From: Halieaceae bacterium
Lineage (GTDB): Bacteria; Pseudomonadota; Gammaproteobacteria; Pseudomonadales; Halieaceae
Length of the DNA: 21,067 nucleotides
NCBI GenBank assembly: GCA_011524755.1
Contig: WTJR01000165.1
Coordinates: 1-21,067 of the forward strand
Direction of reading: 5' to 3'
Shown here: positions 1-6,942 of the stretch, piece after piece
Layout of the letters: each line of letters opens with the position of its first letter
Numbering within the stretch: the stretch's first letter is position 1
Made by a program: the position numbers and the translations under genes
The notes under the pieces: model-generated
Databases searched by the model: none
What the model was told of the DNA's origin: nothing
What the model saw: the letters and a program-made list of their open reading frames with translations, nothing else

Positions 1-1353
1 AAGGTGGGTTTGTACGCCTCGTTTTCTATTGCAGTGATCATTGCCTTTACGGGTGGTCGCCCGGGGATGATATCGGCTGCGACTGGCGCTATGGCTCTGC
101 TGATGGTCACTCTCGTGAAAGAGCACGGGTTGCAGTACTTGTTTGCAGCGACTGTCCTGACAGGTGCCCTGCAGATTATTGCCGGCTGGGTTCGTCTGGG
201 CGAACTGATGCGTTTTGTTTCGCGGTCTGTCGTGACGGGGTTCGTCAACGCGCTCGCTATTTTGATTTTTATGGCGCAGCTTCCCGAATTAACGAATGTC
301 ACGTGGGAGGTCTACGCCATGACAGCGGCGGGTTTGGGCATCATTTATGGCCTGCCGCGCTTGACCACGGCCGTTCCGTCTCCGCTGATCACCATTGTTG
401 TCCTTACCTTCGTTGCTATTGCACTGGATCTCGATATCCGGACCGTGGGTGATATGGGCGAGCTACCCGACAGCCTTCCCCAATTCTTTGTGCCTGATGT
501 GCCGATGACCTGGGAAACATTCACTATCATTTTTCCTTACTCGGCTACGTTGATGGTGGTTGGGCTTCTTGAGTCGCTTATGACCGCGACCATTGTCGAT
601 GATCTAACCGATACCTTGAGCAACAAGAACAGAGAGTGTGTGGGGCAGGGCGTCGCGAATGTCGCTACGGGCTTTATCGGTGGTATGGCGGGTTGCGCCA
701 TGATTGGTCAGTCGGTGATTAACGTTAAGTCGGGCGGTCGTGGACGTCTGTCGACGTTGGTAGCAGGACTTTTACTTTTGATCATGGTCGTTTTTGCGGG
801 CGAATGGGTGAGCCAAATACCGATGGCGGCGCTGGTGGCGGTGATGATCATGGTATCGATCGGTACGTTTAACTGGGATTCCATTCGTAATCTCAGGACA
901 CATCCGAAGAGCTCGAGCGTGGTGATGCTGGCGACCGTTGCGGTCACCGTTGCTACGCATGACCTCGCGCAAGGCGTACTCACCGGCGTCTTGTTATCGG
1001 GCTTTTTCTTTGCGCACAAAGTGGGGCGAATCTTGAGCGTTACCTCGGCTGCTTGCGATGAGGGCAGGGCACGTCGATACACGGTATACGGGCAGGTTTT
1101 TTTCGCGAGTGCAGATCGCTTCTCAAAGGTCTTCGATTACCAGGAGGTCATCGACAAGGTTTACATCGACGTGAGCAGAGCACATTTCTGGGACATCACG
1201 GCGGTCAGTGCACTGGATAAAATTGTGATCAAGTTTCGGCGTGAAGGCACCGAGGTTGAGGTCATCGGCATGAACGAAGCAAGTGCGACACTGGTCGACA
1301 AGTTTGCGATTCACGATAAGGATGGAGCGGAAGACATGCTCCTTGATCACTAG
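1..1353 (+). CDS. SulP family inorganic anion transporter with C-terminal STAS domain (5' partial)
   Basis: This inner-membrane secondary transporter belongs to the SulP (SLC26) family, whose members move sulfate, bicarbonate or related anions; the substrate cannot be read from the sequence. The frame is open from base 1, so the start lies outside the window and roughly 50 residues with the first one or two helices are missing. Visible are the family-typical stretch GGRPGMISAATGAMA near the left edge, about ten hydrophobic helices, and a cytoplasmic STAS domain in the last 80 residues (DVSRAHFWDITAVSALD). The sequence resembles BicA/YbaR-like members more than the larger DauA type. It ends 10 bases before a universal stress protein, a pairing that suggests co-transcription. 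The family call is firm; the substrate is open. Confidence 0.93.
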   Translation, partial: KVGLYASFSIAVIIAFTGGRPGMISAATGAMALLMVTLVKEHGLQYLFAATVLTGALQIIAGWVRLGELMRFVSRSVVTGFVNALAILIFMAQLPELTNVTWEVYAMTAAGLGIIYGLPRLTTAVPSPLITIVVLTFVAIALDLDIRTVGDMGELPDSLPQFFVPDVPMTWETFTIIFPYSATLMVVGLLESLMTATIVDDLTDTLSNKNRECVGQGVANVATGFIGGMAGCAMIGQSVINVKSGGRGRLSTLVAGLLLLIMVVFAGEWVSQIPMAALVAVMIMVSIGTFNWDSIRNLRTHPKSSSVVMLATVAVTVATHDLAQGVLTGVLLSGFFFAHKVGRILSVTSAACDEGRARRYTVYGQVFFASADRFSKVFDYQEVIDKVYIDVSRAHFWDITAVSALDKIVIKFRREGTEVEVIGMNEASATLVDKFAIHDKDGAEDMLLDH

Positions 1354-1363
1354 GACCTAGCGT

Positions 1364-2230
1364 ATGCGGCAAGAAAAAAAGGTATTGGCTTGCGTCGATA
1401 AATCGGACTACGCCGCTCATGTCGCAGACTATGCCGCTTGGGCCGCGGCCAGACTGTCTGCGCCCATTGAGCTACTGCACGTGATCGATCGTCACCCTGA
1501 GATCGCGGCGGACGTTGATAGAAGTGGCTCGATCGGTGTTGATGCGCAAGAGAACCTGCTCGAGCGGCTGTCTCAGGAAGAGGGTGAGCGCAGTAAAGTT
1601 GTCAGAGAGCAAGGTCGTGTGTTCCTGAATCAGTTACGGACACGCTGTGAGACTCACACGGGACTTCAAACCGATACGCGGCAACGTTATGGGCAACTGC
1701 TTGCGACGTTAAAGGAGCAGGAGTCGTCGGTGGCAATGTACGTTCTTGGCAGAAGAGGCGAGTCAGCGTCGCATACACGTCGCGACTTGGGCCGCCATGT
1801 GGAGGCGATTTGTCGTCAAATTCGTCGACCCATCATGACGGTGACCGATGACTTCAAAGCACCTAAAAGTGTATTGGTGGCCTACGATGGTGGTCGAATG
1901 ACGCGCCGAGGCATCGAACTACTAGCATCGAATCCCAACATGCGGGACCTGCCTATTCACGTGGTGATGTCGGGTAAGCGCGGTGCTGACTCAGCTCGCC
2001 ATATTGAGTGGGCTGAGCAGACACTGAAAACAGCTAATTTCAGCGTGGATGCGTCATTTATTCCCGGTGACCCTGAGCAGGTTGTCACCCGCGCCATTGC
2101 AGAACGCGAGGCTGATCTCTTGATCATGGGGGCTTACAGTCACTCACCTTGGCGAAGTTTGTTTCTGGGTAGTCGTACCAACGATTTATTGCGCGCATCG
2201 CAGGTTCCGACGATCACCTTGCATCTCTGA
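1364..2230 (+). CDS. Universal stress protein, tandem UspA domains
   Basis: The product is a soluble 288-residue protein made of two UspA folds, about residues 4-160 and 167-288, as in the UspE-type tandem proteins. Each half begins with the usual beta strand and Asp (VLACVDKSD; VLVAYDGG) and ends in a VPTITL-like strand. The nucleotide-binding loop G-x2-G-x9-G-S is only partly kept in the second half: G256, then Ser259 where the second Gly is expected, then G269-S270. In the first half G129, G132 and G143 are present with a one-residue longer gap. ATP binding may therefore be altered. The gene sits 10 bases after the SulP transporter, suggesting one transcript and perhaps a role in regulating or protecting ion uptake; that link is inference. 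Confidence 0.9.
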   Translation: MRQEKKVLACVDKSDYAAHVADYAAWAAARLSAPIELLHVIDRHPEIAADVDRSGSIGVDAQENLLERLSQEEGERSKVVREQGRVFLNQLRTRCETHTGLQTDTRQRYGQLLATLKEQESSVAMYVLGRRGESASHTRRDLGRHVEAICRQIRRPIMTVTDDFKAPKSVLVAYDGGRMTRRGIELLASNPNMRDLPIHVVMSGKRGADSARHIEWAEQTLKTANFSVDASFIPGDPEQVVTRAIAEREADLLIMGAYSHSPWRSLFLGSRTNDLLRASQVPTITLHL

Positions 2231-2325
2231 ATCGCTCGTTTCTAAGACACTTGTTGGTCCATCCGCCGCCTAGAAAGCCGCGCCGCTTTTTGTCAGGTAT
2301 CTCGCATGCTAACGTCTCGGCATAG

Positions 2326-2332
2326 AAAGGAG
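2326..2332 (+). promoter_or_regulatory. Ribosome binding site of the metalloprotease gene
   Basis: AAAGGAG lies six bases before the ATG at 2339, a near-perfect Shine-Dalgarno match. It decides the start in favour of 2339 over an in-frame ATG at 2306, and the chosen start opens directly with a signal peptide. Confidence 0.85.
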
Positions 2333-2338
2333 ACTCCC

Positions 2339-4789
2339 ATGCGTATTTTCTTGAGACTATGGATGTTGCTGTGCCTAAGCGGCACGGCATGGGCAACGGA
2401 TGATGTTCTTGTGCCGGAGAAAGGCCCTTCAATCTCAGAGCGAAGCATCTTTATGCCCGGCTTCATGCCGCTGTATTGGGATGCGGACGAGGGAAGGCTC
2501 TACGGAGATATTGACGAACTCACTGGCCCCTTTATTTATTACAACGGCTTGTCGCACGGTGTTGGCTCTAACGATTTGGGGCTAGATCGCGGGCGCTTGG
2601 CTGACACCCACCTTGTCACCCTCGATCGGGTGGGTAAAAAAGTTTTCCTGACTGCGGTCAACACAAAATATACGGCTCGATCCGACAATGCGGCCGAGCG
2701 GCGCGCGGTAGACGAGGCTTTTGCGCAATCAATTATCTGGGGGTTTGAGGTCGCTGAGCAGTCAGAGGGCATGACCTTGATTGACCTCACTGACTTTGCA
2801 TTGAGCGACGCGACGGATCTGTCGCGACTCCTAGCCGCCAGAGGCGAGGGTAGTTATACGATTGACAGCTCGCGCTCGGCTATCCATGCGCCCAAGACAA
2901 AGTCATTTCCTGACAACACAGAAATCGATGCAAGGCTAACCTACGCGGGTAACCCTAAGGGTTCAATTTTGCGCACAGTTGCTCCCGACGCCAGCGCCAT
3001 TACCGTTCACAGTCATCACTCTTTCGTGCGACTCCCCGATGACGGTTACGAACCGCTCCCGTTTGATCCACGGGCGGGCTACATCGATAGCGGTGAGGAC
3101 AGTTTGGTTTATGACTACGCCAGCCCTATTGATGCGCCCATAAAATCTGCCTTTGCGCGACGACATCGGCTAGAGAAAGTCGATCCCAATGCAGCGTTCA
3201 GCGAAGCGGTAGAGCCCATTATTTATTGGGTAGATCCAGGTGCGCCCGAGCCGGTAAAGACCGCACTTATCGAAGGGGCACTATGGTGGAATCAGGCCTT
3301 TGAGGCTGCTGGCTATATCAACGGTTTTCAGGTCAAGGTGTTGCCCGAGGATGTGGATCCTATGGATGTGCGATACAACGTCATTCAATGGGTTCACCGA
3401 TCTACCCGAGGCTGGTCTTATGGCTCAAGCGTTCGCGACCCTCGAACGCAGGAAATCCTTAAAGGTCATGTCACGTTAGGTTCCTTGCGTGTGAGGCAAG
3501 ACTACCTAATTGCAGAGGGTCTTATTGCGCCTTACGGTGACGATGATTCGATCGACGAAGCCAAAGAAAAGCTCAGCGAGTTCGCGTTGGCGAGGATACG
3601 ACAGCTCTCCGCACATGAAGTGGGCCATACCCTTGGTATCGCTCACAATTTCGCAGCCAGCGCAGATGGCCGCGCCTCGGTCATGGATTATCCGCATCCG
3701 CTTGTCACACTCGATGATAGTGGTGAGGTCGTTCTTGAGGGCGCCTACGACGTCGGCATTGGTGACTGGGACAAGCGTGCGGTTATCTGGGGTTATCAGG
3801 ATTTTCCCGACGGCACGTCAGCGCAAGCGGGTCGCGAGGCCGTTATGCGTGAAACTCTGGCGTCAGGCCTACGCTACGTCGCCGATGAGCATGCACGCAT
3901 TGGTAATCGATCGTCAGCCGGGCCTGTTCATCCAGCGGGCAGCTTATGGGATAACGGTAGCGACCCTGTCGCGGAACTCAACCGATTGATGGCTTTGCGA
4001 GAAGTCGTGTTGGCGAACTTCTCCGAGCGCGCAATACAACCAGGGCGTGCCATGGCAACACTCGAGGATGTCTTGGTTCCCGCCTATCTCATGCACCGTT
4101 ACCAGGTTGAGGCCGCAGCCACCGTGCTGGGCGGTCAGACATTTACCTACGCCATGCGTGGCGACGGACAGACGACGATGCAGCGGGTATCTGCAAAAGA
4201 GCAGCGAGCGGCACTGTCAGCAATGCTCGCGACTCTGGAGCCCGAGGCTCTGGCGCTATCCGATACGGTGGTGTCATTGATTCCCCCGCGGCCCCCGCAG
4301 TCCGGAGTGAGCCGTGAACTTTTCCCTCGTCACACAGGCTATGTCTTCGATCCCATGGCCGCCGCGGGAACGGCGGCTAAGATCACGCTTGCACAGCTAC
4401 TGGACCACAAGCGCGCGGCGCGTATGAATAGCCAGCAATTGGCTGATCCGGGGCTGCCAAGCTTCGCTGACATGCTTTCTATTGTGATCAACGATCGATG
4501 GCCCGAGGCACGCGATGCTCGCCTGGTCGCCATCGAGCGAATGGTGCAGGTGTTGCTCGTTGACCAGCTCGCGTCGTTGCTTGCGCACAAAGCGGCCGCA
4601 CCTCAGGTACGTGCCGATGCACTCGATGCCTTGCTGAAGATTCAAAAGCGAGCTGAGCGCACCCGGGACCGATCGCTCGCGGGAAATGCTCATATGCAAT
4701 TTATCGCGCGCCGCATTGCGTCTCATCTTGACGACCCCGCTGTCTTTGAGGGGGGGAATTTAACGGTGCCGCCCGGGTCGCCAATCTGA
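2339..4789 (+). CDS. Exported zinc-dependent metalloprotease, metzincin type (DUF5117/DUF4953-like)
   Basis: This is an 816-residue exported protein. The N-terminus is a signal peptide (MRIFLRLWMLLCLSGTAWA, cleavage probably after AWA near residue 19). A DUF5117-like region follows, with GSYTIDSSRS and FPDNTEIDARLTY. The catalytic core holds the full metzincin zinc signature HEVGHTLGIAHN, with ligands His426, His430 and His436 and catalytic Glu427. The Met-turn SVMDYP follows at Met449. The C-terminal half is helical and lacks a transmembrane anchor, so the enzyme is probably periplasmic or secreted. Such proteins are common in marine and environmental Gram-negatives, but their substrates are unknown to me. 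The gene is flanked by unrelated genes, with about 108 bases upstream and a converging neighbour downstream, so it is probably monocistronic. The metzincin call is strong; the physiological role is not inferable. Confidence 0.9.
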   Translation: MRIFLRLWMLLCLSGTAWATDDVLVPEKGPSISERSIFMPGFMPLYWDADEGRLYGDIDELTGPFIYYNGLSHGVGSNDLGLDRGRLADTHLVTLDRVGKKVFLTAVNTKYTARSDNAAERRAVDEAFAQSIIWGFEVAEQSEGMTLIDLTDFALSDATDLSRLLAARGEGSYTIDSSRSAIHAPKTKSFPDNTEIDARLTYAGNPKGSILRTVAPDASAITVHSHHSFVRLPDDGYEPLPFDPRAGYIDSGEDSLVYDYASPIDAPIKSAFARRHRLEKVDPNAAFSEAVEPIIYWVDPGAPEPVKTALIEGALWWNQAFEAAGYINGFQVKVLPEDVDPMDVRYNVIQWVHRSTRGWSYGSSVRDPRTQEILKGHVTLGSLRVRQDYLIAEGLIAPYGDDDSIDEAKEKLSEFALARIRQLSAHEVGHTLGIAHNFAASADGRASVMDYPHPLVTLDDSGEVVLEGAYDVGIGDWDKRAVIWGYQDFPDGTSAQAGREAVMRETLASGLRYVADEHARIGNRSSAGPVHPAGSLWDNGSDPVAELNRLMALREVVLANFSERAIQPGRAMATLEDVLVPAYLMHRYQVEAAATVLGGQTFTYAMRGDGQTTMQRVSAKEQRAALSAMLATLEPEALALSDTVVSLIPPRPPQSGVSRELFPRHTGYVFDPMAAAGTAAKITLAQLLDHKRAARMNSQQLADPGLPSFADMLSIVINDRWPEARDARLVAIERMVQVLLVDQLASLLAHKAAAPQVRADALDALLKIQKRAERTRDRSLAGNAHMQFIARRIASHLDDPAVFEGGNLTVPPGSPI

Positions 4790-4908
4790 GTTGGCTGGTG
4801 CAATAGATGGGTGAGTGAGCTGACTCGTCATCGCCTTATTAAGACGGCTGTTGCCTTGCATCGCTGACGTGGCGCTTGGTGTTCGCTGTATTCGAGTCCA
4901 TAAATGAC

Positions 4909-4934
4909 CATGCCCTCTCGAACGAGAGGGCATG
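4909..4934 (-). terminator. Perfect hairpin after the acyl-CoA synthetase gene, probable terminator
   Basis: CATGCCCTCTCG (4909-4920) and CGAGAGGGCATG (4923-4934) are perfect 12-base inverted arms separated by AA. The hairpin starts about 33 bases after the stop codon of the minus-strand acyl-CoA synthetase. On that strand it is followed by a mildly T-rich stretch (TCATTTATGG) rather than a true T run. It lies between two convergent genes, so it could stop transcripts from both sides. Confidence 0.55.
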
Positions 4935-4966
4935 ACACGGTAGTGATTGAGTAAGCTGGTAAAGCG

Positions 4967-6520
4967 TTATTCAGCAGCGTCGGTTGGGAACTGCTCTCTT
5001 AGCACTCGCTTTAGGATCTTTCCACTCGGGTTACGTGGAATGACATCGATGAACTCGACCGCCTTGGGCTGCTTGAACTTGGCGAGTTTGCCCTGACAGA
5101 ATTCGAGAATCTCGTCGCCGGTCAAGGCGTCATCACTCCTTACCACCACCGCAAGCGGTGACTCTCCCCACTTTGCGCTGTTCTGACCAATAACGCCGGC
5201 TTCGCTGATCCCCGGATGGCTTTGAAGCACACCCTCGATCTCCGCTGGATACACGTTCTCGCCACCCGAAATAATCATGTCTTTGATGCGGTCCTGGATG
5301 GCGAAGAAACCCTCATCGTCCATAACACCCACGTCACCTGTGCGCAGCCAGCCATTCACGAGCGTCTCGGCAGTAGCATCGGGTCGATTCCAGTATTCAC
5401 GCATGATGTGTTTGCCGCGCACCAGCATCTCACCGGCTTCACCGATGGGTAACTCATTTCCGTGCTCATCAGCCACCATGACCTCAGTAAAGAAGAAGGG
5501 CTTTCCGCAGGACTCCGGCTTGCGCACCGCATTTTCTGTATCCATCAGGCAGGCAGGGCCACAGGTCTCAGTGAGGCCATAAACCTGCGTAATATCGATG
5601 CCCATCTCTTGGTATCGCTGCGTCAGGGCAACGGGTACAGGTGCCGCGCCTGTCATGAAGGAACGTACGCTCGACCAGTCGTAATTTTCAAAGTTAGGTA
5701 CCTGGACCATGAAATTCAGCATCGCAGGCACCATCAAGCCACTCGTGATCTTCTCGCGCTGTACGCATTCCCATGCCGCGACCGGGTCAAAGCTCCGCAT
5801 AACGTAGGTCGTTGCACCGTGGTAGGCGTTAATCGTGAGTGGGGTTAGCGCACCCACGTGGAACATGGGCAGGCAGGCAATATACCGCTCCCCTGACTGA
5901 TAATCCGCGGTCGCGTGAATGGTGAATACGCCCCACATGGCCGTCGTATGGGTATGAACTACACCCTTGGGCAAGCCCGTCGTACCCGACGTGTACATGA
6001 TGTAGAGCATGTCGTCGTCTTCGGCGCCGCACTCGGGTTCTACGACACTCGACGCGGCACAGTAGGCGTCGTAGGAGGTTGCAAAGGGCTGACAGGCGTC
6101 GTCCGAGGCTCCACCCAGCACATGCAGCCATTGGTTGATGTCCGTTTTATCGCCGCGGCTCTCAAGGTCGGCCACAGTCGCTGCGAAGTCGTTATCGAAG
6201 ATCAAGGTCTTCACGCCCGAGTCTTTCAAAATAAATTCAAGTTCGTCTGCGACCAAGCGCCAGTTGAGCGGAACAACCACGCCGCCCACTTTGCCAATAG
6301 CGAAGAAAGATTCCATGAACTCAACCGAGTTCATCAGCAATAGGCCAACGCGATCCCCCTTTTGCAGTCCTTTTGCTTTGAGTGCATTGGCGAGGCGGTT
6401 GGATCGCTCGTTCAATTCTTTGAAGGTGTAACGGCGACTGCCATCGCTTTCAACGTAGGCCTCGCGGTCGGGATTGAGGTGAGCTCTTTTTGTCAGTAAC
6501 AGGCCGATGTTGGTCTTCAT
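4967..6520 (-). CDS. Acyl-CoA synthetase, AMP-binding (class I adenylate-forming) enzyme
   Basis: The enzyme activates a carboxylic acid, probably a fatty or aromatic acid, to its CoA thioester through an acyl-adenylate. The 517 residues contain all the core motifs: P-loop YTSGTTGLPKG (176-186), YGLTE (314-318), the TGD motif (394-396), the hinge region DRIKDMIISGGENVYP, and the C-terminal NPSGK with catalytic Lys501. The length fits the medium/long-chain or FadD3-like ligases. No membrane segment is seen, so it is cytosolic. The ATG at 6520 has AGAGGT about eight bases upstream. It is transcribed alone, with a candidate promoter at 6563-6591 and a hairpin after the stop. The acid substrate cannot be assigned and no beta-oxidation genes adjoin it. 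Confidence 0.9.
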   Translation of the reverse strand: MKTNIGLLLTKRAHLNPDREAYVESDGSRRYTFKELNERSNRLANALKAKGLQKGDRVGLLLMNSVEFMESFFAIGKVGGVVVPLNWRLVADELEFILKDSGVKTLIFDNDFAATVADLESRGDKTDINQWLHVLGGASDDACQPFATSYDAYCAASSVVEPECGAEDDDMLYIMYTSGTTGLPKGVVHTHTTAMWGVFTIHATADYQSGERYIACLPMFHVGALTPLTINAYHGATTYVMRSFDPVAAWECVQREKITSGLMVPAMLNFMVQVPNFENYDWSSVRSFMTGAAPVPVALTQRYQEMGIDITQVYGLTETCGPACLMDTENAVRKPESCGKPFFFTEVMVADEHGNELPIGEAGEMLVRGKHIMREYWNRPDATAETLVNGWLRTGDVGVMDDEGFFAIQDRIKDMIISGGENVYPAEIEGVLQSHPGISEAGVIGQNSAKWGESPLAVVVRSDDALTGDEILEFCQGKLAKFKQPKAVEFIDVIPRNPSGKILKRVLREQFPTDAAE

Positions 6521-6562
6521 AGTTATACCTCTTATGTGCTTATTTTTTGCCGTCTCTGCATT

Positions 6563-6591
6563 ATTGTTTTGTTGAGACTTGAGAATGACAA
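6563..6591 (-). promoter_or_regulatory. Candidate sigma-70 promoter of the acyl-CoA synthetase gene
   Basis: Read on the minus strand, TTGTCA (6591-6586) is a five-of-six match to the -35 element. After a 17-base spacer it is followed by AACAAT (6568-6563), a four-of-six match to the -10 element. The predicted leader is about 35 bases and contains the ribosome site before the ATG at 6520. Confidence 0.42.
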
Positions 6592-6651
6592 AACTTTCGT
6601 CGGATTTCCCACTAAATTCAAGTTTCCAGCCAAACTATTGGCTCTGACCAG

Positions 6652-6666
6652 GACCAAAAATTGGTC
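6652..6666. promoter_or_regulatory. Palindrome GACCAA-AAA-TTGGTC, possible operator
   Basis: GACCAAAAATTGGTC is a perfect six-base inverted repeat around a three-base centre, the form expected for a dimeric regulator. Its centre is about 139 bases before the acyl-CoA synthetase start and about 284 before the EF-G start. A further GACCA copy precedes it at 6646. No regulator gene is adjacent, so the binding protein is unknown and the site may be chance. Confidence 0.35.
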
Positions 6667-6878
6667 TCGGACATCGCCTAGGCCCCAATGCAGGGAATAA
6701 GGTGGGTCAGTAACGTCAAAAGTTATCACTTTGTCGTACAACACCTACTTCTCGCCACCTGAATGTGGTAAAAAGCGCGCGCATTGAAAGGGGGTGTCCG
6801 CCACAGGCGTTTGATTCCCTGAGTAGAAATGAGGTTTTGGCGTCGTAGCAGCACAAAAGGACATGGGCTGTGCCGACA

Positions 6879-6907
6879 TGATGCGCCGACGAAATAGCGG
6901 CGCGTCA
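6879..6907 (+). promoter_or_regulatory. Stem-loop in the leader of the EF-G gene
   Basis: TGATGCGCCG (6879-6888) pairs with CGGCGCGTCA (6898-6907) over ten base pairs with one G-U wobble and a nine-base loop. It ends about 23 bases before the ribosome site AAGAAGAG (6931-6938). No T run follows, so it is not a simple terminator; a leader structure affecting translation or RNA stability is possible. Confidence 0.4.
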
Positions 6908-6942
6908 CTCGATTTAACGCAAACGACTGGAAGAAGAGAACA

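Larger units (their letters stand above)
6521..6942. other. Divergent intergenic region of 422 bases without a convincing gene
   Basis: This region separates the minus-strand acyl-CoA synthetase from the plus-strand EF-G gene. It holds a candidate promoter for the synthetase (6563-6591), a 15-base palindrome (6652-6666) and an imperfect hairpin in the EF-G leader (6879-6907). Short open frames in it lack a good ribosome site or recognisable content. A promoter for the EF-G gene should lie here, but I could not place a -35/-10 pair with confidence; TAAAAA followed by GCGCGCGC near 6769 is a weak possibility. Confidence 0.6.

Noticed and set aside
3510..3989. A 159-codon plus-strand frame inside the metalloprotease gene
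   Set aside because: It runs out of frame through the catalytic region of a clearly coding gene and has no family features of its own.
6532..6744. A 70-codon open frame on the minus strand upstream of the acyl-CoA synthetase
   Set aside because: It has no clear ribosome site or recognisable content, and it covers the candidate promoter and palindrome, so it is more likely non-coding.
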